Shown: in pieces, positions 8,179-17,565 of the stretch | Position numbering within the stretch: the stretch's first letter is position 1 | How the letters are laid out: each line of letters opens with the position of its first letter | DNA from: an uncultured Lachnospiraceae bacterium | GTDB taxonomy: Bacteria; Bacillota; Clostridia; Lachnospirales; Lachnospiraceae | Length of the DNA stretch: 64,000 nucleotides | Direction of reading: 5' to 3' | Assembly (NCBI GenBank): GCA_947628225.1 | Contig: CANQYY010000009.1 | Span: forward strand, 1-64,000 | The notes under the pieces: model-generated | The model's database searches: none | What the model was told of the DNA's origin: nothing | Seen by the model: only the letters and a program-made list of their open reading frames with translations | Translations under genes and position numbers: made by a program

Positions 8179-8535
8179 ATGAAGGGGCAGATGGATACAG
8201 AAATGGGAAAGATCATTGTGGATGAGGATGTGCTTGCCAAGTATGCAGGCTCTGCGGCGGTAGAGTGTTTCGGCGTAGTGGGGATGGCGTCTGTAAATAT
8301 GAAGGACGGGATTGTCAAGCTCTTAAAACGCGACAGCCTGAAACATGGCGTGAATGTTGCCGTCAAAGATGGAAAACTGTTAATTGAACTTCATATTATT
8401 GTCGCTTACGAGGTCAGCATATTGGCAGTGGCTAAAAATCTGGTCGATAACGTGAAATATAAGGTGGAAGAGTATACAGGACTCGAAGTAGGAAAGATTA
8501 CCGTCTGTGTAGAAAGCGTTAAGGTAGTAGATTAA
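8179..8535 (+). CDS. Asp23/Gls24 family envelope stress response protein
   Basis: 118 aa from the ATG at 8179, which follows GGAGG with 7-nt spacing; a TTG at 8173 is less likely. The sequence has the Asp23/Gls24 hallmarks: GKIIVDEDVLAKYAGSAA near the N terminus, FGVVGMAS, then a central IVAYEVSI and a final TGLEVGKITVCVESV. The family is linked to cell-envelope homeostasis and alkaline shock in Firmicutes. It lies directly upstream of the DAK2-domain gene, the same neighbour pair (yloU-yloV) seen in Bacillus. This supports the call and suggests co-transcription across the 34-nt gap. Confidence 0.93.
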   Translation: MKGQMDTEMGKIIVDEDVLAKYAGSAAVECFGVVGMASVNMKDGIVKLLKRDSLKHGVNVAVKDGKLLIELHIIVAYEVSILAVAKNLVDNVKYKVEEYTGLEVGKITVCVESVKVVD

Positions 8536-8569
8536 TCATACTTATACTATATAGTTGGAGGAAAGATAA

Positions 8570-10258
8570 GTGATAATTAAGACAATAGATGCCTCTGTCG
8601 TCCAAAAATGTTTTTTAGCCGGAGCAAATGCGATTGATGCGAAAAAAGAAATGATTAACGACTTAAATGTATTTCCCGTGCCGGATGGCGATACGGGAAC
8701 GAACATGACTATGACTATTATGTCGGCGGCAAGAGAAGTAGCGGCATTGGAAGAGCCGGACATGGCCAGATTATGTAAGGCGATTTCCAGCGGTTCGCTG
8801 CGGGGAGCAAGGGGAAATTCCGGTGTTATTCTGTCCCAGCTTCTTCGGGGCTTTACCAAAGAAATATCCAAGGTAGGACAGGTGGACGTCCATGTTTTGA
8901 CAAAAGCCTTTGAACGCGCGGTGGAATCGGCTTATCGCGCGGTGATGAAGCCAAAAGAGGGAACCATTTTGACAGTGGCAAGGGGCGGCGCGGCAAAGGC
9001 AGTGGAAATATCGGAACGTACAGATAATCTGCTGGAGTTTATGAACACTGTCATAATGCATATGAGAGATGTGTTGGAGCAGACTCCGGATATGCTTCCG
9101 GTTCTGAAGGAGGCAGGCGTTGTGGATTCCGGCGGCGAAGGTCTTCTTATTGTTTTGGAGGGAGCCTATGATGCCCTTCTTGGAAAAGACGTGAATTATG
9201 AAGTGGACGCCGGCGGCTCCGTAGCGGTAAGTGAGGGAACAGATCCCGAAGTGATTTCAGATGCGGATATTACGTTTGGGTATTGTACGGAATTTATTAT
9301 TATGCTGGAAAAAAGATTTGACAGCAAAGAAGAGATAGAATTTAAGAAATACCTGGAATCTATCGGGGATTCTATTGTCTGCGTGGCGGATGATGATATT
9401 GTAAAGGTACATGTGCATACGAATGACCCGGGGCTGGCGATCCAAAAGGCGCTGTGTTACGGCTCCCTGACAAAAATGAAAATCGACAATATGAGAGAAG
9501 AGCATCATGAGCGGGTTATCCGGGATGCTGAGAGAAAGGCGGCGCAGGAAAAAGCAGCAGAAGAAGAAAAGGAAGCCTCGCTGCCACCAAAGGGATATAA
9601 GGAAAATGGTTTTATCAGTGTTTCGGCAGGCGCCGGACTCAATGACATTTTTAAGGATTTGGGCGTTGATTATATTATTGAAGGCGGTCAGACCATGAAT
9701 CCCAGTACGGAAGATATCGTGAGCGCTGTTGATCATGTGAACGCCGGAAATATTTATATTCTGCCGAATAATTCTAATATCATATTAGCGGCGGAGCAGG
9801 CGAAAGATCTGATAGAGGGCAAAAATATTATTGTGATCCCATCTAAAAATATTCCGCAGGGAATCGCCGCCATGATCAATTATGTCGAAGGACTTTCCCC
9901 GGAGGAAAATGAAACGGCAATGAAGGAGGGATTGTCATCGATAAAAGCCGGACAGGTAACCTATGCTGTTCGGGACACGGCAGTGGATGGGAAGGAAATT
10001 AAAGCAGGGGATATTATGGGACTTAGCGATAAGACCATTGAAACTGTCGGAACGGATATTGTAGGCACTACTATTGATTTGTTGAAAAAAATGATGGATG
10101 AGGAATCCGAATTGATTACGATTTACTACGGCGAAGAAGGAAAAAAAGAGGATGCAGAGAAGATAGAAAAAGCCGTCCGTGAGATTGATCCGGATGTTGA
10201 GGTTGAAATCCATTATGGAGGTCAGCCGATTTACTATTATTTTGTGTCGGTAGAATAA
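8570..10258 (+). CDS. fakA: DAK2-domain protein YloV/FakA, fatty acid kinase catalytic subunit
   Basis: 562 aa with a GTG start at 8570, 7 nt after GGAGGA. The N-terminal DhaL-like kinase domain (about residues 10-200) has NDLNVFPVPDGDTGTNM, which carries the nucleotide/Mg-binding aspartates, and SSGSLRGARGNSGVILSQ. A charged linker (about 310-340) is followed by a C-terminal DegV-like half beginning around NGFISVSAGAGL. The known family member FakA phosphorylates exogenous fatty acids bound to FakB proteins for phospholipid synthesis. The neighbouring Asp23 gene matches the Bacillus yloU-yloV order. No FakB gene is nearby, which is usual. Confidence 0.92.
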   Translation: MIIKTIDASVVQKCFLAGANAIDAKKEMINDLNVFPVPDGDTGTNMTMTIMSAAREVAALEEPDMARLCKAISSGSLRGARGNSGVILSQLLRGFTKEISKVGQVDVHVLTKAFERAVESAYRAVMKPKEGTILTVARGGAAKAVEISERTDNLLEFMNTVIMHMRDVLEQTPDMLPVLKEAGVVDSGGEGLLIVLEGAYDALLGKDVNYEVDAGGSVAVSEGTDPEVISDADITFGYCTEFIIMLEKRFDSKEEIEFKKYLESIGDSIVCVADDDIVKVHVHTNDPGLAIQKALCYGSLTKMKIDNMREEHHERVIRDAERKAAQEKAAEEEKEASLPPKGYKENGFISVSAGAGLNDIFKDLGVDYIIEGGQTMNPSTEDIVSAVDHVNAGNIYILPNNSNIILAAEQAKDLIEGKNIIVIPSKNIPQGIAAMINYVEGLSPEENETAMKEGLSSIKAGQVTYAVRDTAVDGKEIKAGDIMGLSDKTIETVGTDIVGTTIDLLKKMMDEESELITIYYGEEGKKEDAEKIEKAVREIDPDVEVEIHYGGQPIYYYFVSVE

Positions 10259-10274
10259 AGATCGTGAACAGAGG

Positions 10275-10312
10275 AAAGAGGGATAGTATGTTAGCTATCT
10301 CTCTTTTTTTTT
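10275..10312 (+). terminator. Intrinsic terminator after yloV/fakA
   Basis: A 12-bp stem (10275-10286 with 10295-10306, G-U pairs included) with an 8-nt loop, followed by a run of T to 10312. Confidence 0.85.
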
Positions 10313-10409
10313 GAGGGCAGAATGCATTTTCCTTCGCCTCTGTATAATTTCCCTTTAAATGGCGCATATTATAATAGCAGGGAAAGGAGAAAAAAATTTT
10401 TTAAAAAAA

Positions 10410-10452
10410 TTAGCACTCACCTCTTGACAGTGCTAACAAATTGTGCTATAAC
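10410..10452 (+). promoter_or_regulatory. CIRCE operator overlapping the hsp20 promoter
   Basis: TTAGCACTC (10410-10418), 9-nt spacer, CAGTGCTAA (10428-10436): the HrcA-binding CIRCE inverted repeat with one mismatch in the right arm. A consensus promoter TTGACA (10424-10429), 17-nt spacer, TATAAC (10447-10452) overlaps it. HrcA bound here would block RNA polymerase, so heat induction of the downstream gene is expected. Confidence 0.9.
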
Positions 10453-10492
10453 ATATATAACAAATAAAACAAAAGGGCGAAAGCCTTAGCAC

Positions 10493-10513
10493 CACAGCAG
10501 TTTTTCTGCTGTG
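10493..10513 (+). other. Perfect hairpin in the hsp20 leader
   Basis: CACAGCAG (10493-10500), five T, CTGCTGTG (10506-10513), located 24 nt before the start codon. It could stabilise the mRNA or act on translation; the sequence alone does not say which. Confidence 0.6.
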
Positions 10514-10536
10514 AGTAATAGAAAGAAGGGAATAAT

Positions 10537-10977
10537 ATGTTAAGACCAAGTATTTTTAGAAGTAATTTTGTAGATGATATGTTTGACGACTTTTTCCGGG
10601 ACACATTTTGGAAAGATTCGCCGGTTACCCGTGTGGAAACCATGAGTACGGATATTAAGGATATGGATGGCCATTATCAGATTGAAATGAATCTGCCGGG
10701 CTTTACCAAAGAGGATGTCAATGCAGAGTTGAAAAACGGATATCTGACGATTTCGGCTGAACACAAGCAGGAAAAAGAAGAAAAGGATACCGAAAACAAA
10801 TTTATCCGCCGAGAGCGCTATCAGGGCATGTGCCGGAGAAGCTTTTTCGTGGGAGAGCAGGTTACCGAGGAAGATATCAAAGCAAAATTTAAAGACGGCG
10901 TGCTGGTTCTGGAAGTTCCGAAAAAGGAAAAGGAGCCGGAGGTAGAGCAGAAAAAGTTCATTGCCATTGAGGGCTAA
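10537..10977 (+). CDS. Hsp20/alpha-crystallin small heat-shock protein
   Basis: 146 aa; the ATG at 10537 is preceded by GAAAGAAGG. It is an ATP-independent holdase chaperone of the cytoplasm. The N-terminal arm reads MLRPSIFRSNFVDDMFDDFF. The alpha-crystallin domain (about residues 38-135) includes YQIEMNLPGFTKEDVNAEL, the NGYLTISAE strand and a late GVLVLEVPK of the conserved G-V-L type. The C-terminal tail is EVEQKKFIAIEG. It is a single-gene transcript with its own CIRCE-controlled promoter and a following terminator, consistent with HrcA heat-shock regulation. Confidence 0.95.
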   Translation: MLRPSIFRSNFVDDMFDDFFRDTFWKDSPVTRVETMSTDIKDMDGHYQIEMNLPGFTKEDVNAELKNGYLTISAEHKQEKEEKDTENKFIRRERYQGMCRRSFFVGEQVTEEDIKAKFKDGVLVLEVPKKEKEPEVEQKKFIAIEG

Positions 10978-11029
10978 AGGGCTGGCTCTTATAAGCCGGA
11001 AAACGGAAAAAACCACAACGAAAGGAATA

Positions 11030-11085
11030 AAAGTCTTCCGATTGTTATCGTAATGCAGGATACGGTGACGTCGGAGGGCTTTTTC
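11030..11085 (+). terminator. Terminator after hsp20
   Basis: Stem 11030-11041 with 11071-11082 (12 pairs, two G-U), enclosing a second stem (GTTATCGTA with TACGGTGAC), followed by TTTT. Confidence 0.7.
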
Positions 11086-11101
11086 CCTTTGTCGGGGCGG
11101 C

Positions 11102-11130
11102 TTGCTTTTTTCTGCGTGAACCGATATAAT
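11102..11130 (+). promoter_or_regulatory. Promoter of the DUF2899-type permease gene
   Basis: TTGCTT (11102-11107), 17-nt spacer, TATAAT (11125-11130), 40 nt upstream of the start. Confidence 0.65.
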
Positions 11131-11170
11131 AAAATTCCAATGAGTTTTTACAGGAGAGAGGATAAGAAAG

Positions 11171-12040
11171 ATGCTGGAATTTTTATGGGATATAATAAAA
11201 GAGTCCCTGCTTGACAGTATAAGGCTTGTACCCTTTTTATTTCTCACCTATCTGATTATGGAGTGGTTAGAACATAGGACGGGCAGCCGTACTCTGGCGG
11301 TGATCCGCCGGGCAGGGAAAGCGGGCCCGTTGATTGGCAGCGTATTGGGGATATTTCCCCAGTGCGGCTTTGCGGCGGCTGCCTCCAATCTGTACGCCGG
11401 AGGCCTGATTACTGCCGGAACCCTGACGGCTGTTTTTTTGTCCACCTCTGATGAGATGCTGCCGATTTTTATTTCCGAGGCAGTACCGGTATTAACCATA
11501 TTAAAAATCCTTGGCTTGAAACTGTTCATTGGCGCTGTCAGCGGTTTTGCCCTGGATTTTCTTTATCGCAAACTGGTCCGCAGGGAGATCCGCTATAAAA
11601 ATATCCACACCCTCTGCGAGAGTGCGCATTGCCATTGCGAAGAAGGAGTTTTTGCCTCCGCTCTGCGGCATACGATTCAGATTACGCTGTTTATTTTTCT
11701 TATTACGCTCTTTCTAAACGGGCTGATAGCAGGGATTCCCCGGGAAGAGCTGTCGGGCTCTTTATTAAACGTGCCGGTGGCAGGGGAATTGATTGCCGGC
11801 CTTTTGGGCTTGATTCCGAATTGCGCGGCTTCCGTTATCCTTACCCAGATGTATCTGGAAGGTGTTCTGGGAGCGGGGGCGATGCTGACGGGGCTTCTCA
11901 CCGGCGCCGGTGTGGGGATCCTTGTTTTGTTCCGCATGAACAAACGGCATATAAAACAAAATGTGGGGATGATTGCCTTTATCTATTTTGTCAGTGTGCT
12001 GTGGGGAGTATTGCTTGATATACTTCCTGTCGCGTTGTAA
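11171..12040 (+). CDS. Putative metal/metalloid permease (DUF2899, ArsP_2-like)
   Basis: 289 aa and very hydrophobic, with about 8-9 membrane segments. It has two related halves. The first contains GIFPQCGFAAAASNLYAGGL followed by a TSDEMLP motif. The second contains GLIPNCAASVILTQMYLEG. They are joined by a cytoplasmic loop with a His/Cys cluster (ESAHCHCEEG). This layout fits the family annotated as putative manganese transporter or arsenic efflux protein (DUF2899). The Cys in each repeated P-x-C motif and the His/Cys loop are good candidates for metal contact. The substrate is not determined. It has its own promoter and no metal-sensing regulator next to it. Confidence 0.75.
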   Translation: MLEFLWDIIKESLLDSIRLVPFLFLTYLIMEWLEHRTGSRTLAVIRRAGKAGPLIGSVLGIFPQCGFAAAASNLYAGGLITAGTLTAVFLSTSDEMLPIFISEAVPVLTILKILGLKLFIGAVSGFALDFLYRKLVRREIRYKNIHTLCESAHCHCEEGVFASALRHTIQITLFIFLITLFLNGLIAGIPREELSGSLLNVPVAGELIAGLLGLIPNCAASVILTQMYLEGVLGAGAMLTGLLTGAGVGILVLFRMNKRHIKQNVGMIAFIYFVSVLWGVLLDILPVAL

Positions 12041-12087
12041 AAAAATTTTATTCTATTATATAAATAGGAAAAGAAAAGGAGAAAGCG

Positions 12088-12906
12088 ATGAAAACCATGA
12101 AATCCAGAGTAATATTAAATAACGGAGTGGAAATGCCGATATTGGGCTTAGGAGTATTTGAATCCGGCGAAAATACCGCGCCCGCCGTGCGATATGCCCT
12201 TGAGAACGGCTACCGGCTTATTGATACGGCTGCCTTTTACGGAAATGAAAAAGAGGTGGGAAGGGCAGTTAAAGACAGCGGCGTGCCGCGGGAGGAGATA
12301 TTTGTTACCACGAAGATCTGGAATGACATGCAGCGGGAGGGACGGCAGAGGGAATCCTTTGAAAAAAGCTTAAAGGCTCTGGATCTGGACTATGTGGATC
12401 TATATCTCGTTCACTGGCCGATTCCGGGGAAAATCGGGGAAACCTGGAAGGTTTTAGAACAATTATACGAGGAAAAACTGGTGCGGGCGATCGGCGTCAG
12501 TAATTTTCTGGAGCATCATTTAGAAGAACTGAGCATAAAGGGAAATATAGCGCCGGCAGTCAACCAGTTTGAATGCCATCCCCATTTGATAAGGAAAGAA
12601 CTGAGAGAGTATTGTAAGTCCTGCGGCATCGTGCCGGAGGCATGGAGTCCGCTGGGACGGGGAGAAGCGCTGGCGGAACCGTTGTTACAGGAACTGGGCA
12701 GAAAGTATGATAAGACGCCGGCCCAGATTATCCTGCGCTATCATGTTCAGAATGGAGTGGCGCCAATCCCCAAATCGGTTCATCCGGAGAGAATTATCCA
12801 GAATAAGGAAGTTTTTGATTTTGCCCTGACTCCGGAGGAGATGGCAGACATAGAAAAATTAGACTGCGGCAGTATGCACGGCGATCCGGATCATGTGGAC
12901 TGGTAG
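12088..12906 (+). CDS. Aldo/keto reductase
   Basis: 272 aa; the ATG at 12088 follows AAAGGAG. It is an NADPH-dependent carbonyl reductase of the (beta/alpha)8 AKR superfamily. The catalytic tetrad is visible: Asp in YRLIDTAAFYGNE with its following Tyr, Lys in VTTKIW, and His in LYLVHWP. Family motifs include IGVSNF, AVNQFECHP and, for the cofactor, PIPKSVHPERI. It resembles the 2,5-diketo-gluconate reductase-like branch (YvgN/DkgA type), which acts on methylglyoxal and other aldehydes. The true substrate cannot be read from sequence. It lies 47 nt after the permease gene, so read-through is possible. Confidence 0.93.
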   Translation: MKTMKSRVILNNGVEMPILGLGVFESGENTAPAVRYALENGYRLIDTAAFYGNEKEVGRAVKDSGVPREEIFVTTKIWNDMQREGRQRESFEKSLKALDLDYVDLYLVHWPIPGKIGETWKVLEQLYEEKLVRAIGVSNFLEHHLEELSIKGNIAPAVNQFECHPHLIRKELREYCKSCGIVPEAWSPLGRGEALAEPLLQELGRKYDKTPAQIILRYHVQNGVAPIPKSVHPERIIQNKEVFDFALTPEEMADIEKLDCGSMHGDPDHVDW

Positions 12907-12966
12907 AAGGGAAAAATAGTTTTTGGGTTTTCGATCTGAGAATCTTCTTATATTATAGCTCGGCAC

Positions 12967-12996
12967 TTGACATAATGCGGCACTGTGCATTATACT
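12967..12996 (+). promoter_or_regulatory. leuB promoter with palindromic operator in the spacer
   Basis: TTGACA (12967-12972), 18-nt spacer, TATACT (12991-12996). A perfect inverted repeat, ATAATGC (12972-12978) and GCATTAT (12987-12993) with an 8-nt gap, fills the spacer and touches the -10 box. This is the position of a repressor operator. It does not match the CodY consensus. Confidence 0.7.
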
Positions 12997-13043
12997 AGAA
13001 AATTATGAGGGAAAAGAAATCTGACTGGGAATGGAGGATGGAT

Positions 13044-14129
13044 ATGAACTATCATATTGCAGTGATTCCGGGGGATGGTATCGGACCCGAAATTGTAACA
13101 GAGGCAAAAAAAGTATTGGATAAGGTCGGGACAGTATATGGCCATACCTTCCAATATGAGGAATTATATATGGGAGGCTGTTCCATTGATAAATATGGGG
13201 AGCCTTTGACGGATGAAACGCTGGAAAAAGCAAAGAAAAGTGATTCCGTCCTTTTAGGGGCTGTCGGAGGCAAAGTTGGTCAGGACAGCTGGTATGAACT
13301 TCCGCCGGATAAACGGCCGGAGGCAGGACTATTGAAAATCCGCAAAGGCCTCGGCCTGTTTTGCAATCTCCGTCCGGCGATACTCTTTGAGGAATTGAGT
13401 GGAGCCTGTCCTCTGAAGACGGAATTAACGGAGGGAGGATTTGATTTTGTCGTTGCCCGGGAATTAACAGGCGGTTTGTACTTTGGGGAACGTTATACAA
13501 AAGAGATAGGAGGATTAATGACGGCGGTAGATACCCTGACTTATAATGAGGATGAAATCCGTCGGATCGCCAGACGGGCATTTGATATTGCCATGAAGCG
13601 GGGAAAACGCCTTTGCAGCGTCGATAAGGCAAATGTGCTGGATTCCTCCCGTCTTTGGAGAAAAATAGTAAAAGAGGTCAGCGCAGAGTATCCCGAGGTG
13701 GAGCTGACGGATATGCTGGTAGATAACTGTGCGATGCAGCTGGTACGGGATCCGAAGCAGTTTGACGTGATTTTGACGGAAAATATGTTTGGCGACATTC
13801 TTTCCGATGAAGCCAGCATGGTAACCGGCTCTCTTGGCATGCTGTCTTCTGCCAGTTTAGGAGAGGGGACTTTAGGGCTGTATGAGCCAAGTCACGGCTC
13901 GGCGCCGGATATTGCCGGACAGAATAAAGCAAATCCGATTGCCACCATTCTTTCTGCAGCCATGATGCTCCGTTATTCTTTTCACTTACAAAAGGAAGCG
14001 GATGCTGTGGAACATGCCGTGAAGGAAGTCTTAAAACAGGGCATGAGGACTATTGATATCATGGATGAAGGCAAGACGCTTTTAGGCACGAAAGAAATGG
14101 GAGATGCCATTGCGGAAAGAATACAGTAA
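13044..14129 (+). CDS. leuB: 3-isopropylmalate dehydrogenase
   Basis: 361 aa from the ATG at 13044, 6 nt after GGAGG; the in-frame ATG at 13038 abuts that site and is rejected. It catalyses NAD-dependent oxidation and decarboxylation of 3-isopropylmalate in leucine synthesis. Visible family features are [10 protein letters not shown] at the N terminus, [19 protein letters not shown], the Mg-binding [13 protein letters not shown] and the C-terminal [18 protein letters not shown] that contacts the nucleotide. It is the first gene of an amino-acid operon with ilvD, ilvB, serC and serA. leuA, leuC and leuD are not in the window. Confidence 0.96.
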   Translation: MNYHIAVIPGDGIGPEIVTEAKKVLDKVGTVYGHTFQYEELYMGGCSIDKYGEPLTDETLEKAKKSDSVLLGAVGGKVGQDSWYELPPDKRPEAGLLKIRKGLGLFCNLRPAILFEELSGACPLKTELTEGGFDFVVARELTGGLYFGERYTKEIGGLMTAVDTLTYNEDEIRRIARRAFDIAMKRGKRLCSVDKANVLDSSRLWRKIVKEVSAEYPEVELTDMLVDNCAMQLVRDPKQFDVILTENMFGDILSDEASMVTGSLGMLSSASLGEGTLGLYEPSHGSAPDIAGQNKANPIATILSAAMMLRYSFHLQKEADAVEHAVKEVLKQGMRTIDIMDEGKTLLGTKEMGDAIAERIQ

Positions 14130-14165
14130 AAAATAGTGAACCGGATAATACAGGAGGTATGTGTA

Positions 14166-15827
14166 ATGAAAAGTGATTCTGTAAAAAAAGGGATGCAGAC
14201 AGCCCCGCAGCGTTCTCTGTTTAACGCGCTGGGGATGACAAAGGAAGAACTGGATAAGCCGTTAGTTGGTATAGTGAGTTCTTATAATGAGATAGTGCCG
14301 GGTCATATGAATCTGGATAAAATAGTAGAAGCTGTCAAGCTGGGAGTTGCCATGGCGGGAGGGACGCCGGTGGTCTTCCCGGCGATCGCCGTCTGTGACG
14401 GAATTGCCATGGGGCATGTAGGGATGAAATATTCCTTAGTAACCCGCGACCTGATTGCCGACTCCACAGAATGTATGGCGCTTGCCCATGCCTTTGACGC
14501 CCTTGTCATGGTACCGAACTGCGATAAGAATGTACCGGGACTTTTAATGGCGGCAGCCCGGGTTAATGTGCCGACAGTATTTGTCAGCGGAGGGCCGATG
14601 TTAGCCGGTCACGTTCAGGGAAAAAGGACCTCCCTTTCCAGCATGTTTGAGGCGGTAGGCGCTCATGCGGCAGGAAAAATGACGGAGGAACAGGTGGATG
14701 ATTATGTCAGCCATGCCTGTCCGACCTGCGGTTCCTGTTCTGGCATGTACACGGCAAACTCCATGAACTGCCTTACTGAGGCGATCGGTATGGGACTTCA
14801 GGGAAACGGTACAATCCCTGCAGTGTATTCCGACCGTATTAAACTGGCGAAGCATGCCGGGATGCAGGTTATGGAAATGTACCGGAGAAATATCCGCCCG
14901 AGAGATATTATGACAGAGAAAGCATTTCTGAATGCGATGACAGTGGACATGGCGCTGGGCTGTTCCACGAATACAATGCTGCATCTGCCGGCTATTGCCC
15001 ATGAGGCGGGTGTAGAGCTGAATCTGGACATTGCCAATGAAATCAGTGCCAGAACGCCAAATCTGTGCCATCTGGCGCCGGCAGGCCCTACTTATATGGA
15101 GCAGCTGAATGAGGCAGGCGGCGTCTATGCCGTTATGAATGAATTGAATAAAAAAGGATTGTTATATACCAATCTGATTACCGTAACCGGAAAAACGGTG
15201 GCAGAAAATATCGAAAATGCGGTAAATCTCGACCCTGAGGTAATCCGCCCGATAGAGAACCCGTACAGTGAAACGGGTGGCATCGCCGTGCTGAAGGGGA
15301 ATATTGCGCCGGAATCCGGCGTTGTCAAGCGCTCTGCCGTCGTACCGGAGATGATGGTGCACGAAGGGCCGGCGCGAGTCTTTGACTGTGAGGAAGATGC
15401 CATTGAAGCTATCAAAGGAGGAGAGATAGTGGAAGGGGATGTTGTCGTTATCCGTTACGAGGGACCGAAGGGGGGACCGGGCATGAGAGAGATGCTCAAT
15501 CCTACCTCCGCCATTGCCGGAATGGGTCTTGGCTCTTCCGTAGCGCTGATTACGGACGGACGATTCTCCGGAGCTTCCCGCGGGGCTTCCATCGGACATG
15601 TGTCGCCGGAGGCAGCCGTTGGCGGGCCGATCGCCCTGATTGAAGAAGGCGATATGATTAAGATTAATATTCCTGAAAATACACTGAATGTCGATGTACC
15701 GGACGAGGTGCTGGAGGAAAGGCGGAAAAACTGGAAGCCAAGGGAGCCGAAAGTAACCACAGGATATCTGGCGCGCTATGCGAATATGGTAACGTCCGGC
15801 AGCACGGGAGCAATTTTAGAAAAATAG
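14166..15827 (+). CDS. ilvD: Dihydroxy-acid dehydratase
   Basis: 553 aa from the ATG at 14166, 8 nt after AGGAGG; an upstream in-frame ATG at 14136 lacks a site. It is an Fe-S enzyme that dehydrates dihydroxy-isovalerate and dihydroxy-methylvalerate in valine and isoleucine synthesis. The cluster-ligand cysteines are in PNCDKNVPG and in [18 protein letters not shown]. Other IlvD signatures are [20 protein letters not shown] and, near the C terminus, [20 protein letters not shown]. The length is normal for the family. It sits 36 nt after leuB and 16 nt before ilvB. Confidence 0.97.
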   Translation: MKSDSVKKGMQTAPQRSLFNALGMTKEELDKPLVGIVSSYNEIVPGHMNLDKIVEAVKLGVAMAGGTPVVFPAIAVCDGIAMGHVGMKYSLVTRDLIADSTECMALAHAFDALVMVPNCDKNVPGLLMAAARVNVPTVFVSGGPMLAGHVQGKRTSLSSMFEAVGAHAAGKMTEEQVDDYVSHACPTCGSCSGMYTANSMNCLTEAIGMGLQGNGTIPAVYSDRIKLAKHAGMQVMEMYRRNIRPRDIMTEKAFLNAMTVDMALGCSTNTMLHLPAIAHEAGVELNLDIANEISARTPNLCHLAPAGPTYMEQLNEAGGVYAVMNELNKKGLLYTNLITVTGKTVAENIENAVNLDPEVIRPIENPYSETGGIAVLKGNIAPESGVVKRSAVVPEMMVHEGPARVFDCEEDAIEAIKGGEIVEGDVVVIRYEGPKGGPGMREMLNPTSAIAGMGLGSSVALITDGRFSGASRGASIGHVSPEAAVGGPIALIEEGDMIKINIPENTLNVDVPDEVLEERRKNWKPREPKVTTGYLARYANMVTSGSTGAILEK

Positions 15828-15843
15828 GAAAGAGGTGCAGGAT

Positions 15844-17532
15844 ATGCAGATAAATGGATCGCAGATTATTATTGAATGCCTGTTAGAGCAGGGCGTTGAT
15901 ACAATCTTTGGCTATCCGGGCGGCGCAATTTTGAATGTATACGATGAATTGTATCGTTATCAGGACCGCATCCGCCACATACTGACCTCCCATGAACAGG
16001 GGGCTTCTCATGCGGCAGACGGATATGCCAGAGCCACGGGCAAGGTAGGCGTCTGTATGGCTACCAGCGGGCCGGGCGCGACAAACCTTGTAACGGGAAT
16101 TGCTACCGCCTATATGGATTCTGTTCCTATGGTGGCGATTACTTGTAATGTAACCTTACCGCTGCTTGGCAAGGACTCCTTTCAGGAGGTTGATATTGCC
16201 GGAGTGACAATGCCGATTACCAAGCATAGCTTTATTGTAAAGGATATTGATAATCTGGCAGCGGTGATGCGCCGTGCTTTTCAGATTGCGCAAACAGGAA
16301 GGCCGGGGCCGGTTCTGGTGGATGTGACAAAGGATGTAACGGCAGCGGTGACCGAATTTGTGCCAAAGACGCCGGAAATAGTAAATCGTCAGGTAGAAAC
16401 CATTGACCAGCAGGATATAGAAAATGTTATCCGGGTAATAAAAAAATCCGAGAAGCCGATGATCTTTGTCGGAGGCGGCGCCGTCATTTCGGGAGCAAAG
16501 ACGGAATTGAAGGAGTTTGTAAAGAAGGTAGATGCGCCGGTTACCGATACTTTGATGGGAAAAGGAGCATTTGACGGTACCGATCCGTATTATACGGGCA
16601 TGCTTGGCATGCATGGGACAAAGACTGCCAATTTAAGCGTTACGGAATGCGACCTCCTGCTTGTATTGGGAGCGCGGTTTTCCGACCGTGTAATCGGAAA
16701 TGCGAAAAAATTTGCCTATAACGCCAAAATCGTGCACATAGATATTGACCCGGCGGAGATTAATAAAAATATCCGGGTAGATTATTCTATTATCGGCGAT
16801 CTGAAAGCGGTACTGGAAATTTTAAATAAAAAATTGGAGCAGCAATACCATAAAGCCTGGATTGATAAGGTAATGGCAAGGAAAGCGGCGCTGCCGATGT
16901 CCTATAATAAAGAGGTTCTCACCGGGCCCTATGTAATTGAGCGAATTAGCGAGCTGACGAACAATGAGGCGATTATCACAACGGATGTCGGACAGCATCA
17001 GATGTGGGCGGCGCAGTATTATAAGTACCGCACTCCCAGACATTTTATCAGCTCCGGCGGTATGGGAACGATGGGCTATGGCCTGGGCGCCTGTATCGGC
17101 GCAAAAATAGGAATGCCGGAAAAGACCGTTATTAACATTGCGGGGGACGGCTGTTTCCGTATGAATATGAACGAAATTGCTACAGCGACCCGTTACAATA
17201 TTCCGATCATTCAGATTATTTTTAATAATCATGCGCTGGGCATGGTTCGCCAGTGGCAGACCTTATTTTACGGGAAACGTTATTCCCACACTATTCTGGA
17301 GGATAAGGTAGATTACTGTAAGGTTTCGGAGGCGATGGGGGCAAAGGCGATCCGCGTCACGAAAAAGGAAGAAGTAGACGATGCCCTTAAAACGGCAATA
17401 GCGGCGGAAGAGCCGGTGGTAATTGAAGTAGTAATCGACCATGATGATAAGGTATGGCCGATGGTGGCGCCGGGGGCTCCGATTGAAGATTCCTTTGACG
17501 AGAAGGATCAGGAAAACAGGATAAAAAATTAA
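15844..17532 (+). CDS. ilvB: Acetolactate synthase large subunit
   Basis: 562 aa from the ATG at 15844, 8 nt after AAGAGG; a GTG at 15835 overlaps that site. It is a ThDP enzyme making acetolactate or acetohydroxybutyrate. The order is N-terminal PYR domain with GVDTIFGYPGGAILNVYD and the catalytic Glu in ILTSHEQGASHAADGYARAT, a central FAD-type domain, and a C-terminal PP domain with the ThDP-Mg motif GDGCFRMN through NIPIIQIIFNN. No regulatory small subunit (ilvN/ilvH) gene follows, so feedback control must come from a subunit encoded elsewhere or be absent. Confidence 0.96.
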   Translation: MQINGSQIIIECLLEQGVDTIFGYPGGAILNVYDELYRYQDRIRHILTSHEQGASHAADGYARATGKVGVCMATSGPGATNLVTGIATAYMDSVPMVAITCNVTLPLLGKDSFQEVDIAGVTMPITKHSFIVKDIDNLAAVMRRAFQIAQTGRPGPVLVDVTKDVTAAVTEFVPKTPEIVNRQVETIDQQDIENVIRVIKKSEKPMIFVGGGAVISGAKTELKEFVKKVDAPVTDTLMGKGAFDGTDPYYTGMLGMHGTKTANLSVTECDLLLVLGARFSDRVIGNAKKFAYNAKIVHIDIDPAEINKNIRVDYSIIGDLKAVLEILNKKLEQQYHKAWIDKVMARKAALPMSYNKEVLTGPYVIERISELTNNEAIITTDVGQHQMWAAQYYKYRTPRHFISSGGMGTMGYGLGACIGAKIGMPEKTVINIAGDGCFRMNMNEIATATRYNIPIIQIIFNNHALGMVRQWQTLFYGKRYSHTILEDKVDYCKVSEAMGAKAIRVTKKEEVDDALKTAIAAEEPVVIEVVIDHDDKVWPMVAPGAPIEDSFDEKDQENRIKN

Positions 17533-17565
17533 TAATGATAAATAAGATTAAGGAGGATTTTGAAA

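Noticed and set aside
12973-13010. CodY box in the leuB leader
   Set aside because: Only about 9 of 15 positions match the CodY consensus around the AGAAAATT segment, too weak to call.
12907-13043. T-box leader before leuB
   Set aside because: The 137-nt gap has no T-box sequence, specifier stem or terminator/antiterminator pair.
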